A DNA stretch of 64,000 nt from positions 37,573,918 through 37,637,917 of the forward strand of contig CM026426.1 of the NCBI GenBank assembly GCA_014871385.1. The letters are read 5' to 3'. This document shows positions 35,801 to 47,173 of this stretch, one piece after another; the first letter of the stretch is position 1; each line of letters begins with the position of its first letter. A program made the position numbers and the translations under genes. Source of the stretch: Ceratodon purpureus. Its lineage: Eukaryota; Streptophyta; Bryopsida; Pseudoditrichales; Ditrichaceae. The notes under the pieces are model-generated. The model worked only from the letters and a program-made list of their open reading frames with translations. It had not been told where the DNA came from and ran no database searches.

Positions 35801-38800
35801 TGCTGCGGGGGCACCTCCCCCCGGGGCTGCTACTGCCCACTCTCCCTCCACTGCTCCAATGCCGACCGCAAGGGGTGCGGCCATGGCCTCCAGAGAAGCC
35901 CTTGGAGCAGCCAAGCATTGAGCCCCCAAATCCTCCCCCTCCTCATGGGGGAGTGTCGGCTCCGAATGCGGTGCTGCGGGGTCTCCTCCCCCCGGGGCTG
36001 CTACTGCCCACTCTCCCTCCACTCCTCCAAAGCCGACCGCAAGGGGTGCGGCCATGGCCTCCAGAGAAGCCCTTGGAGCAGCCAAGCATTGAGCCCCCAA
36101 ATCCTCCCCCTCCTCATGGGGGAGTGTCGGCTCCGAATGCGGTGCTGCGGGGTCTCCTACCCCCGGGGCTGCTACTGCCCACTCTCCCTCCACTCCTCCA
36201 ATGCCGACCGCAAGGGGTGCGGCCATGGCCTCGAGAAGAGCCCTTGGAGCAGCCAAGCATTGAGCCCCCGAATCCTCCCCCTCCTCATGGGGGAGTGTCG
36301 GCTCCGAATGCGGTGCTGCGGGGGCACCTCCCCCCGGGGCTGCTACTGCCCACTCTCCCTCCACTGCTCCAATGCCGACCGCTAGGGGTGCGGCCATGGC
36401 CTCCAGAGAAGCCCTTGGAGCAGCCAAGCATTGAGCCCCCGAATCCTCCCCCTCCTCATGGGGGAGTGTCGGCTCCGAATGCGGTGCTGCGGGGTCTCCT
36501 CCCCCCGGGGCTGCTACTGCCCACTCTCCCTCCACTGCTCCAATGCCGACCGCAAGGGGTGCGGCCATGGCCTCCAAAGAAGCCCTTGGAGCAGCCAAGC
36601 ATTGAGCCCCCAAATCCTCCCCCTCCTCATGGGGGAGTGTCGGCTCCGAATGCGGTGCTGCGGGGTCTCCTCCCCCCGGGGCTGCTACTGCCCACTCTCC
36701 CTCCACTCCTCCAAAGCCGACCGCAAGGGGTGCGGCCATGGCCTCGAGAAGAGCCCTTGGAGCAGCCAAGCATTGAGCCCCCAAATCCTCCCCCTCCTCA
36801 TGGGGGAGTGTCGGCTCCGAATGCGGTGCTGCGGGGTCTCCTCCCCCCGGGGCTGCTACTGCCCACTCTCCCTCCACTCCTCCAAAGCCGACCGCAAGGG
36901 GTGCGGCCATGGCCTCCAGAGAAGCCCTTGGAGCAGCCAAGCATTGAGCCCCCAAATCCTCCCCCTCCTCATGGGGGAGTGTCGGCTCCGAATGCGGTGC
37001 TGCGGGGTCTCCTACCCCCGGGGCTGCTACTGCCCACTCTCCCTCCACTGCTCCAATGCCGACCGCAAGGGGTGCGGCCATGGCCTCCAAAGAAGCCCTT
37101 GGAGCAGCCAAGCATTGAGCCCCCAAATCCTCCCCCTCCTCATGGGGGAGTGTCGGCTCCGAATGCGGTGCTGCGGGGTCTCCTACCCCCGGGGCTGCTA
37201 CTGCCCACTCTCCCTCCACTCCTCCAATGCCGACCGCAAGGGGTGCGGCCATGGCCTCGAGAAGAGCCCTTGGAGCAGCCAAGCATTGAGCCCCCGAATC
37301 CTCCCCCTCCTCATGGGGGAGTGTCGGCTCCGAATGCGGTGCTGCGGGGTCTCCTCCCCCCGGGGCTGCTACTGCCCACTCTCCCTCCACTGCTCCAATG
37401 CCGACCGCAAGGGGTGCGGCCATGGCCTCGAGAAGAGCCCTTGGAGCAGCCAAGCATTGAGCCCTCGAATCCTCCCCCTCCTCATGGGGGAGTGTCGGCT
37501 CCGAATGCGGTGCTGCGGGGGCACCTCCCCCCGGGGCTGCTACTGCCCACTCTCCCTCCACTGCTCCAATGCCGACCGCAAGGGGTGCGGCCATGGCCTC
37601 CAGAGAAGCCCTTGGAGCAGCCAAGCATTGAGCCCCCAAATCCTCCCCCTCCTCATGGGGGAGTGTCGGCTCCGAATGCGGTGCTGCGGGGTCTCCTCCC
37701 CCCGGGGCTGCTACTGCCCACTCTCCCTCCACTGCTCCAATGCCGACCGCAAGGGGTGCGGCCATGGCCTCCAAAGAAGCCCTTGGAGCAGCCAAGCATT
37801 GAGCCCCCAAATCCTCCCCCTCCTCATGGGGGAGTGTCGGCTCCGAATGCGGTGCTGCGGGGTCTCCTACCCCCGGGGCTGCTACTGCCCACTCTCCCTC
37901 CACTCCTCCAATGCCGACCGCAAGGGGTGCGGCCATGGCCTCGAGAAGAGCCCTTGGAGCAGCCAAGCATTGAGCCCCCGAATCCTCCCCCTCCTCATGG
38001 GGGAGTGTCGGCTCCGAATGCGGTGCTGCGGGGTCTCCTCCCCCCGGGGCTGCTACTGCCCACTCTCCCTCCACTGCTCCAATGCCGACCGCAAGGGGTG
38101 CGGCCATGGCCTCCAAAGAAGCCCTTGGAGCAGCCAAGCATTGAGCCCCCAAATCCTCCCCCTCCTCATGGGGGAGTGTCGGCTCCGAATGCGGTGCTGC
38201 GGGGTCTCCTCCCCCCGGGGCTGCTACTGCCCACTCTCCCTCCACTCCTCCAAAGCCGACCGCAAGGGGTGCGGCCATGGCCTCGAGAAGAGCCCTTGGA
38301 GCAGCCAAGCATTGAGCCCCCAAATCCTCCCCCTCCTCATGGGGGAGTGTCGGCTCCGAATGCGGTGCTGCGGGGTCTCCTCCCCCCGGGGCTGCTACTG
38401 CCCACTCTCCCTCCACTCCTCCAATGCCGACCGCAAGGGGTGCGGCCATGGCCTCGAGAAGAGCCCTTGGAGCAGCCAAGCATTGAGCCCCCGAATCCTC
38501 CCCCTCCTCATGGGGGAGTGTCGGCTCCGAATGCGGTGCTGCGGGGTCTCCTCCCCCCGGGGCTGCTACTGCCCACTCTCCCTCCACTGCTCCAATGCCG
38601 ACCGCAAGGGGTGCGGCCATGGCCTCGAGAAGAGCCCTTGGAGCAGCCAAGCATTGAGCCCTCGAATCCTCCCCCTCCTCATGGGGGAGTGTCGGCTCCG
38701 AATGCGGTGCTGCGGGGGCACCTCCCCCCGGGGCTGCTACTGCCCACTCTCCCTCCACTGCTCCAATGCCGACCGCAAGGGGTGCGGCCATGGCCTCCAG

Positions 38801-40443
38801 AGAAGCCCTTGGAGCAGCCAAGCATTGAGCCCCCAAATCCTCCCCCTCCTCATGGGGGAGTGTCGGCTCCGAATGCGGTGCTGCGGGGTCTCCTCCCCCC
38901 GGGGCTGCTACTGCCCACTCTCCCTCCACTGCTCCAATGCCGACCGCAAGGGGTGCGGCCATGGCCTCCAGAGAAGCCCTTGGAGCAGCCAAGCATTGAG
39001 CCCCCGAATCCTCCCCCTCCTCATGGGGGAGTGTCGGCTCCGAATGCGGTGCTGCGGGGGCACCTCCCCCCGGGGCTGCTACTGCCCACTCTCCCTCCAC
39101 TGCTCCAATGCCGACCGCAAGGGGTGCGGCCATGGCCTCCTGAGAAGCCCTTGGAGCAGCCACCCCCGCATTCAACATCTCCCACCTCACAAATTCCTTC
39201 GCGGCCTTCGCGACTGCAGCACTCGCGGCTTCAACCTTCTCTCTCTTTCCACTCACACGCAAAACCGCAACAACCCAAGATCTAAACAACAATTGCAGCC
39301 AAACACGAAACCTCACCTCATCTGTTGGAGGGCCACGGTCTGAGGCACCTTGCTCACTCGCCATCTCCTTCTCCTCACGCGCCGCTCCTCGCCCCTCCAT
39401 CTCCTTCACGATCTCTGCTTGGGCCGCGGCTGAATGCTGAACTGGGGCTTCCGAAGAGCCTTTCCCTCTCCCACCTTGACCCTTCTTCCTCCCTCGACCC
39501 CTCACCTCACCCCTTCGACCTCTCCCTCGGGCCGACCCCTCATCCATGTCCTCTTCTCCTGGACCTACCGCAATGTCGACCGAATCACTATCCTCCCCAC
39601 TAGTTTCAGTAGGACTTCCAGGGTGCCCTCGCCCCGCTCGTGTAGCAGCAAGTGCTTCCCCACCTTCGCCCGCCTCCATAATTTGGCGTCTCGCTCTCCT
39701 AGCGACTTTTCTCAACGTCTCATGATCTGACTCTTCGCCCGTATCCACTTCTGGCGTCTTCTCCTCTACAACATTTTGCTCAATCCTAAAGCAGTCGCCA
39801 GTCTGCGCAAATGTTTACGACTAAGACGAGAATTACTACTCCACTATTATTTTAAACAACCGTTCAGTTTAATGCAGCTTCACTATTCTAAACAGTAAAA
39901 TAACGAACCTGCAGTAAAGACATTAATTCTCACCAAATATAACTCTACCAAAATACATAATTAACATTAAGCATTTTCAAATTTGTGGATTATGAAACTT
40001 ACCACATCCGTATGAGCATGGTCACTTGACTGAGAATCTGTCCCTCTTGTTGAACACTCCTTGAATCCGAAAGAAGGTTGCGGTGTCTCCAAAGTCGGAC
40101 TGCAATTGAACCCTAGCTCTTCCGTCATCTCCAGATGTTCCTCTTCGCTCCTAATTACTTCATGCTCCTCATGCTCAACCGCGGTATCCTCTAAAACCTC
40201 ATCTTCCGCCTCTACTATGGACTCTAGAATGAGTTTACGGATGCTACAAAATTTAATTGCCACAGGCAGCCCAGCTCCTCGAACCTTCAGAGGTGCACTC
40301 AAGAGGTTGCCTTTCGACTTTGACTTCCTACGTAATTCTCTCCTCTTCCTCGATCTCCTGTTAGTAAAATCAGTACCACCTGGTTTTCTTCTACGCCTAG
40401 GAGTGACATAAGTGGAGGGAGCTGACCCTCCACTCTCCTTCAT
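29822..40443 (-). CDS. large 14-exon protein: CTD-like heptads, ParB-like motif, amino-methyltransferase-like domain
   Basis: Exons: 40443-40003, 39802-39317, 34600-34541, 34412-34146, 33846-33263, 33169-32974, 32870-32673, 32588-32373, 32277-32036, 31932-31266, 31180-30827, 30742-30472, 30386-30201, 30093-29822. All introns are GT-AG with matching phases; the sum is 1480 codons including the stop. An upstream in-frame GTG exists, but the first ATG is at 40443. The N-terminus is acidic/basic and disordered. Near residue 370 lie three heptads (YMPTSPV, YEPTSPG, YMPTSPR). Near 560-580 VWEGNHRLAAW resembles the ParB/Srx core. Near 1140 DLIIVDIPENL could be a degenerate motif IV. Near 1320-1350 PGDIVLDWKAGTG-GASVKA and GRHIIAFEDDEAIFNA match SAM-binding motif I and the following strand of beta-class N6-adenine/N4-cytosine methyltransferases, whose motif I also follows motif IV. 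Inferred role: DNA-binding or modifying protein; the degenerate DPPY equivalent leaves activity doubtful. Confidence 0.65.
32937..32957 (+). repeat. poly-G run of about 21 bases
   Basis: Lies in an intron of the methyltransferase-like gene, some 16 bases downstream (minus-strand sense) of the GTAAGC donor at 32973. On the transcript it is a poly-C tract; the G strand could fold into a quadruplex. Confidence 0.8.
34685..39162. repeat. 171-bp tandem array, 26 units plus partial
   Basis: Unit starts recur exactly every 171 bp (34685, 34856 ... 39131). Because 171 is divisible by three, stop-free frames stay open: one on the minus strand (57-aa unit, beginning APRASLEAMAAPLAVGIG) and two on the plus strand. 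Units vary at about nine positions, most of which change the amino acid in the minus frame, so I see no sign of purifying selection. The array lies between the exon ending at 39317 (strong GTGAGG donor) and the exon starting at 34600, both phase 0, so it is most simply intronic. The minus frame is continuous from the upstream exon through the array to 34619, so inclusion in the protein is not excluded. Confidence 0.9.
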
Positions 40444-40797
40444 ATGTCTAACTAACGAAAGAAGTCTCCTCACAATATAGCTCTCCTCCTAACTTCCCTC
40501 TTACTTATGTATCCCAAACCTGCAACCCCCCTGACTCAGCCCTAAATACTTCCCATATTCTAAACGTACTTGAATTAATGAAAACTATAAATAAATTGCA
40601 AATTGAATTAAAGCTGATGAGATCAATCTATTTTTGAAGAGAATAAACCAAGCCCACATAATATTAAAAGATTTGAATTAAGCACAGGAATACTTGTATT
40701 AAATATGGATGCAAGTGACGGCTCACTCTAATCTCACTCACAGTCTGTCTGTCCAGCAATTTATTTTGAATATTGAGGAACTCTAACACTGAATAAA

Positions 40798-40883
40798 ATA
40801 TAGAATTTGAATAAATCATATGCTTGCATTAGTCCAATAAATATATAACTAATGCATGAATTTGATTAATTCAAATTCTATAT
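40798..40883. repeat. hairpin-forming inverted repeat between divergent genes
   Basis: ATATAGAATTTGAAT at 40798-40812 has its exact reverse complement at 40869-40883, and inner words GCTTGCATTAG and CTAATGCATGA extend the stem imperfectly. It lies in the 0.8-kb region between the methyltransferase-like gene (minus) and the MULE gene (plus), so it may be part of a shared 5' region or a small MITE. Confidence 0.6.
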
Positions 40884-41240
40884 ATTTATTGTTTTAAATG
40901 CAGAAATAGTAGACGGCTCTTTTTAATCCAATCACACCCCATAAAATATGGAATCTGCTCCACCATTCAAATACGCGAAGCAATATTCTAAAAATCTTCC
41001 TACATATTTATGGGCCTGCAAAAAGCAACATCATAATTAGTTAGCGCCGTCTCTCTTAAATCATACATTCGTTACGTAGCTGAATAAATCATTACCTAGT
41101 CGTCCACATGGACATTCCAATTTGAATAAAATGATCAACAGCGATGCATCATTCCTCTCACTTTGCTCTCGCGATACTGCTTGGCTAGTACACTCACTCT
41201 TCTCCGTTCTTCCTCTAGTATCTCTGAGTTGCCTGCGATT

Positions 41241-44200
41241 ATGGGGATGGTCTGTCTGTACGCCCAAGGCATGGGCATCCCTCTAAGGTTTCGCGTAGAT
41301 GACGATGGTCTAGCTACAGTGTCTTCTCTTCGCCTCAGTCTCAGATTCCATTTTCGTGAGGATTCCATCAGTATAGAGGAGGAGATGTTCGATGACGTTA
41401 CTGCCGAGGTTACCCACACCCTCGGGCAACCTTCAGTGAGAGATGGGAACAACATGTTGCAGTGGAGACTCCTCCCTGGATCCTATAGAGTCTACGGTCT
41501 TACTGATTCTCTTATGGCTGCATCCACTGAGATCCTCACCCCCCGTCGCTCTTCTACTTGCACAATTCAGACTCCCTTACCTCGTGATGTCAAAGTCAAA
41601 GTCGAGCCTGGTACCGAGACTTCAGATGTTGAGAAACCTCCTCCGACCGTCATATCTCTCTCTTCTGATGACGAAGTCAGTCCCGTCAAGTTGGTGCCTA
41701 AGGTCCACGCAGATGCTCCTCCTTCCAATGTGTCTCCTCCATTGTCCCAGGTCACAGTTAGCATTGTTCCGCTCCTTAAAGAGATTGCTAAGACGCGTGG
41801 GTCCAAAAACATTTTGAAGAAGATAGACTATTCCACTATTAGACACGAGAGAGTAGAGTACTTGCCTGCGAAGTTTGATGGTCCGGTTCTTTTTGAGTTG
41901 CCCCCAGCTGCTGCAGGTTCCTCTAAGCTCGCCGCCAAGTCTATGCAGGGAATGGACAAACGATACGACGGACACTTGTGGACCAAGACCATCACAACAA
42001 ACATAAAAAACGACTTCGGACTCTCTTTTCGAAGTTCCACCTGCGTCGGAGGGCTCCGGTGCAGCAACCAGGAGTGTGACTTTCTCAAGCGTGTTCCCAA
42101 GATCTTCGAGGTCAACGAGACTGAGTTCGAAGGCTGTACCGTGCAAGCTTTTGTCATGGACCAGCCTCCTCCATCCGACTCCACGCTAGTGTGCAAGGTA
42201 TGTAAAGAACCTCCATCATGTGTAGCTACATGCGAGGCTAAGATTTATTACGTTGTGGGCAAACCGAATCAGACTAGAGCGTGTATTCACATAGGAACAC
42301 ATGATCATCCAGTGAAAGTTGGAGACTACAGAGACTCTAAAGCAGAGATTAGTAGCTTAATAGAAGAGCAGGTAGAGATGAACAACAAAGCAACGAAGAG
42401 CGCCGTTGTCCTGGAGGCGAGCAAACTCCTCATCGGGAGCTACCTTCTACAGCCCGAGGATGCACCACCGAGGAAGCTGACGATGGAGGAGCTGGTTCCT
42501 GTTCTGGATCGATGCAAAGACATGGCGTCGCCCAACATCCGCAACAAAGTCGCCACCTTCAAAAAATTCGTAAGGTACGGAATCATGGACGGTATCACCA
42601 AGCTTCGTGGTAACAGTCTCTGGGCGTATGTCCAGGAGAATAGGTTTCCTGGTCAGGGATCGATGCGTGACAAAGTCTTTGTCTTCAAGATGTCGGAAGT
42701 CGGGCCGGGCAGTGGTGTCGACTTGGTCAGCCGTATGCAAGCTGGTGGCGATTTGGAGAACGCATGGATCATGTTCGACCATGTCAAACGCGTCAAAGAT
42801 TGGTCGACGATGGCGTGCCATGTGTACGACGCCACCAACTGCCGCGTGATGACAATCGCCACTTGCGACATGCAGTCTGAGGACACGGACGCCCAGCTCG
42901 TCTTCTGGAAAAACCTGAACCTGGTCATGGAGATCAATGGCGTTGCAGCGCCGAACTTCAAGGGGTTCATGGCGGATAACGCACAGGCCAATTGGAATGC
43001 AGTGCGGATCCTTTACGGCAATGGCAACAAAGAGGACCCAATGGAGGACCGGGAGCGGTCGTGCTTGTTCCACTGGACTCAGAACATGGTGGCGTATACG
43101 CAGAAGCACTTCCCCGAAGAACTCTGGGAACAGCACAAGAAGATGTGCACTCAGTACAAGAATGCGACCAGCATGGCAGAGGCGGAAACTCTGTACCACG
43201 CGTTGCGAGCATGGTGGGCATCCACCGGGGTCGTTGGCGAGAGCGGGCTCATCAAACTCGATCAGTGGCTGTCATTCTGGCACCACCGCTTCCGCCAGTG
43301 GGGGGGATTCATGACCGAGGTATTCTCTCTGCACTCTGTTTTGATGTTTTTCATACTGGTTTCCTAGCCCTAACCTACAAATGTCTAATCCGTGAATCTA
43401 ACGGCACCTACTGTCATACGTGCAGAAATTCACGAAAGAAGAACTCACAGAGATGCCTACCTGTAACCTCGCCGAAACAGTTCACAACAAGTGGCTCCAA
43501 GCTTCAGGAAACAACGGGAACGACCTGTACGTTGCTACCGTGGACGATTTTGTTCGGGCTTTTCTACAGGTTGTCAACTACTACCAGTTCCTCAAAGGTG
43601 ACGTCGGCGGAACAGGACCATCCAAGAAGGAACTCAGGCTTCGGATGGCTGAACGCAACGCGAAGAAATGGGGAAATCCTACACTGCTCGACAAGCCTAT
43701 GCTCGATATGCCAGGCGCGGATGAGTTCTGCACCCGTCAGCCTATCATGCCAGGAGCGGAAGTCTTCGGTTCACAGAAGCGAAAAGCCGACGTCCTTATC
43801 GGAGCTGACGAAGAGTCTCATCGCCCGGATAAGACCAACTTCTCACGCCCAAGAGGCCCAAGACGTGCCGTCAGGGCTCGCCCTATGCCGATGCCCGTCA
43901 TTGTGGAAGACGACTCCGAACACGACACCGAGGTACAATGTACCCAACCTCCTGCCCAGGAAGTTGATTCCCCTTTACCTTCACCAGTGAACAAGGGCGG
44001 CATTCGCCATGTCAACGCGGTTGAAGAAACCAAGGTGGACGTGAAGGAGTGGCACATTTCGAGACTTCACAAACTTTCTGCGAAGTGCTGCTGGGCCCAA
44101 AGAGCTGAAACGAAGAAGAAGTGCACTGAGAGAATCGTCAGGGGGCCCCATTGCACAGCTGCACCGACCTACACTGGGCTCTGGACTAACTATCGCAGGA

Positions 44201-44919
44201 ACCTAGTCGAGAAGACTGAGTTCTTCTTCTGCTCCGACGATATTGAGCGCTGCGTGAAAGGCTCTAAGCGCAAGTGGGTAGCACACTACTCAAAGGACCA
44301 GGAATTCCCCTCCACTCCAGAGGTGTGGCCAGTGAAACTTGGTACTAACCTAAAACTCACTGAGATTCTTGCCCTCGAAGCAGCGGGCTTCCAACTTCCG
44401 CAGAAGAAACCGGTCTCCCCAAGACGCCTCTTCTCCTCTGCCCCGCCTCCTGCAAATCTCAGCTCAGTGCCAGTCCCTGCAGACGCTGACCGCTACCCTG
44501 GGAAGAGAGACGGCAAGATGGTGAAGCGCACTGCCACTCGTCCCAATCAAGCGCAGCGACTCTCCATGGGCTCCTCCGAATCTCTTAAAGCGCGCCTCCG
44601 TTCCGTCACCATGATACCTGAGCCGGGCCACGGTTGCATCATTGGGCTGGATTCGGGCGTCGCTCCACACATCACACGGTACCAGATTACCATCAGTTCT
44701 TACCCTGGTTGCACTTGCCCAGCATTCAAGAAGACAATGACTACGTTCCGTGGGAAGACTCAGTTCACGTATTGTAAGCACCTATACTACATATTCTTGA
44801 AGGTCTGCAACCGTGATCCCGAAGCGGAGCTTTTCATCCATGCGCCTACCTTCAGCTTCAACGAGGTCAAGCTACTCTTAGAGGGTGGAATCTTGCGTCA
44901 CCCCTTGGCGAAGAAGTAG
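41241..44919 (+). CDS. MULE (Mutator-like) transposase, two exons, intact
   Basis: Exon 1 runs 41241-43319 and exon 2 43426-44919 (GTATTC donor, GTGCAG acceptor, phase 0), 1190 aa. The frame is open further upstream, but the first ATG is at 41241. The N-terminal part is acidic with TVISLSSDDEVSPVK (SUMO-interaction-like). The middle has a WRKY/GCM-like zinc region: KRYDGHLWTKTI, GLRCSNQECDFL, CKVCKEPPSC, CIHIGTHDHPV. The DDE-type core shows FMADNAQANWNAVRILYG, CLFHWTQN and LDQWLSFWHHRFRQWG. Exon 2 ends with a SWIM finger (GCTCPAF...YCKHLYYIF; CxC-xn-CxH), typical of MULE transposases. Role: DNA transposition. No internal stops, unlike the other transposases here, so this copy may be recent. 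Its neighbour on the left is the divergent methyltransferase-like gene. Confidence 0.85.
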
Positions 44920-45173
44920 GTAGCCCTCCTACTTTAGAACTTCCATTTCCACAATGGCCATTTGTCACGTAGTGAATGATTTTAGTAATATACCATGTAC
45001 TAAGTCAGCTATTCAGAAGCTGTATTGACTTTTTCATTATATTAAAGGCTTTGGCGTTCACATTGATTGCATTCTATTTCAATACATTGTATCTTGAAGA
45101 AGTGCACTATATACCTCGTATCCCCTGACATGTACCCTTTATTAAGGCAAACATATACTTGTTATTAGATGTC

Positions 45174-45626
45174 CTAATCTTCGAACCTAACACGTTTAGG
45201 GTTGCCCACTACACTATCAGCAGGACTGCCAGCCGCTGACTGTACTACAGGAGAAACTACATTCGCATTCACTTTCGTTCCCACACTTGGCAAATGTCCT
45301 TGGTATGATCGTTTCAGCAATGGCCCACCTCCCCGCCTCCGATTAACTGATTCCCTGGAATAAGTTCCCCTTGGGATCTTTCCAACCTTGGAGTATGCAT
45401 GAGGTTGCAAAGGCACATCTGCGTCCTCCTCCAGCACTCTGATATCATCCGAATTTTCTGAACGTGGAGGGTCAGCTCTTACATCCGGTTGTACCGCAAC
45501 ATCCAATGTCGACGGACGCCCTTGGCTGTTGGCCATCACCTCTTCTTCGTCCTCCACCTCAACATATGGTTGAAATGGACAAACATCGTCAGCAAGTGAA
45601 ACAACAATATCTCTGACGTCTTCCAT
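45174..45626 (-). CDS. 150-aa acidic ORF downstream of the MULE transposase
   Basis: Complete ATG-to-stop frame, convergent with the MULE transposase gene. An acidic N-terminal half (VEVEDEEEV, SENSDDIRVLEEDADV) is followed by a basic, Arg-rich part (SVNRRRGGGPLLKRSYQG) and a C-terminal PKRVRFED. Predicted disordered; no family recognised. It could be an accessory ORF of the same element or a terminal exon. Confidence 0.4.
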   Translation of the reverse strand: MEDVRDIVVSLADDVCPFQPYVEVEDEEEVMANSQGRPSTLDVAVQPDVRADPPRSENSDDIRVLEEDADVPLQPHAYSKVGKIPRGTYSRESVNRRRGGGPLLKRSYQGHLPSVGTKVNANVVSPVVQSAAGSPADSVVGNPKRVRFED

Positions 45627-45852
45627 AGCTGCTGTCCTGCACTACAGAAAAGAGCTTCACATAACACCAACACAAAAGAGGAAGAGACATTCCATAATCC
45701 TATCTTAAATATCCCTGAAGAAGATGCTTGGCGCCCATGAAAATCGGCTGTTCATTCATTTATAAGTTGTCATCCTCCTAAACCGAATGGAAAAAGATGA
45801 AGGTTTAGCAGAGGTCATTTAGCATTTAAATTTTTTTTTTAAAATTAAAAAA

Positions 45853-45854
45853 TG

Positions 45855-45895
<41 letters not shown>
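45853..45895 (+). repeat. poly-A run of about 40 bases
   Basis: Almost pure A run within an A/T-only stretch. It may mark the tail of a retroposed copy, but no adjacent retroposon body was identified. Confidence 0.8.
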
Positions 45896-45896
<1 letters not shown>

Positions 45897-46399
45897 ATTT
45901 ATAAAAAATGAAATTAAAAAGATTAAAGTAAAGAATAGCAATATTTGATATGAAGGTTGAAAATAAAATGAAGGAGATCAACAAATTGAATGTGAAAATA
46001 AAATGATTGTGAAAATAAAATGAAGGAGAGAATTAAATGAAAGGAGGCTTTTGACCCCTCTAACAAGATAGATATAATAAAGAAAATTTTATAAAAAATA
46101 CAAGACAAATATCAAAAAAATTTAAAAAAAATAATAAAAAGGAGAAAGGCATGTAGACTATGGTGGATGAATTCTAGCAATGTTAAGAAAATGTTACGAA
46201 ATTAAATGTTACTTGATCCCTGTTCAGAGGTTCAATACCAATACATTTTAAGTAGTAATTTGCATATAAATTTAAGGAGATAAGGGGAATTACTGTATGC
46301 CTGAACTAGTTAGAAGGAGCTGGAGCATAGTAATTGGTGCACGTTAAAAAATTAATCACCAAGAAAGGAGAATATGAACTACAAATTCAATGAAAATAC

Positions 46400-46732
46400 T
46401 GTAATTAGTCCACGGTTATAGGGTCAATGAAGTTACTAAAATTAGTAACTTTCCAAAAATATACTAAGTATATTCGAATCTTCTAATTTTATATTTTATT
46501 TTTAGTAAAAAAGGTGCTATTTTTAGGTTCTGTCCCCCATTCTATGCTCTCCGCTCTCCAAATCTGCGCTCACCGCTCTCCGCTCTGCGCTCTCCGCTCA
46601 CGTACAAGCTTCCCTCCAAATTTAGAAATAGGCTGCCAAATTTAGAAATAAGTTGGCCAAATTTAAAAACCACTCTTTTTTTTGAGACATATTATTTTAT
46701 CAAACCGTGCTCTTTTAGTGAGACGGAGGGAG
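46400..46732 (-). repeat. inverted repeat D, right copy with Stowaway-like terminus
   Basis: Read on the minus strand from 46732: CTCCCTCCGTCTCACTAAAA, then AAATTTGG and TTTCTAAATTTGG words, GTACGTGAGCGGAGAGCG, AGCGGTGAGCGCAGA and CTATAACCGTGGA. The CTCCCTCCG start followed on the outside by TA matches the terminus and target site of plant Stowaway (Tc1/mariner) MITEs. It is the mirror image of the left copy. Confidence 0.7.
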
Positions 46733-47173
46733 TACATACTTTTACATTTTTGGAATATTATATGCATTTTTATACTTTTAAATTTAATGCATGTTTTTAT
46801 ATTTTTTGAATTTACTACATACTTAATACTTTTGAAATTACTTTTATTTTGAAAGGTAAAGCAAAAGCTAGTTCAAGTAACTGTATTATTATTTTTATTC
46901 ATTACAATGTATATATAAATATCTATTGCCTTACACTCTATTGCTTTATATCTCAATTGTCTATAGTCATTTATTTTATAGCAAGATGGCTGAGCTTGTA
47001 ATTCATGAAGCCAAAAAGCATAGAATTGCATAAGTTACCGCTCTTAACTTCATAGAACCTCAATATATTTTAGAGTTAATTTATGATTCTAAAACCAGAG
47101 GTTGTAAAACTCCACAACACAGTCAAAAAATATAAAAACAAAAAAAAAAGGAAAAAACAAAAAGAATTTAATT

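Larger units (their letters stand above)
29176..46732. mobile_element. candidate 17.5-kb MULE-type composite with methyltransferase-like cargo
   Basis: The inverted repeats D at both ends point inward and enclose an intact MULE transposase, the divergent ParB/methyltransferase-like gene and a small acidic ORF. MULEs are known for long terminal inverted repeats and for carrying additional genes. Against this, the right terminus resembles a Stowaway MITE (CTCCCTCCG with TA outside), so the two repeats may be independent insertions, and no 9-11 bp target duplication is evident. Treat as a hypothesis. Confidence 0.35.

Noticed and set aside
34685..39162. Centromeric alpha-satellite because of the 171-bp unit
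   Set aside because: The length match to primate alpha satellite is a coincidence. The composition is GC-rich and the array is only 4.5 kb within a gene.
34675..39343. Plus-strand ORFs of 1536, 970 and 440 codons in the 171-bp array
   Set aside because: They are products of a stop-free unit whose length is a multiple of three. They have no start context, introns or flanking exons on the plus strand, and the surrounding gene is on the minus strand.
34619..39748. The 1709-codon minus-strand ORF as a complete single-exon gene
   Set aside because: Its 5' part belongs to a phased exon ending at a strong donor (39317), and its last 22 codons run into AT-rich intron sequence. Better explained as exon plus intronic array, though read-through is left open as a finding.
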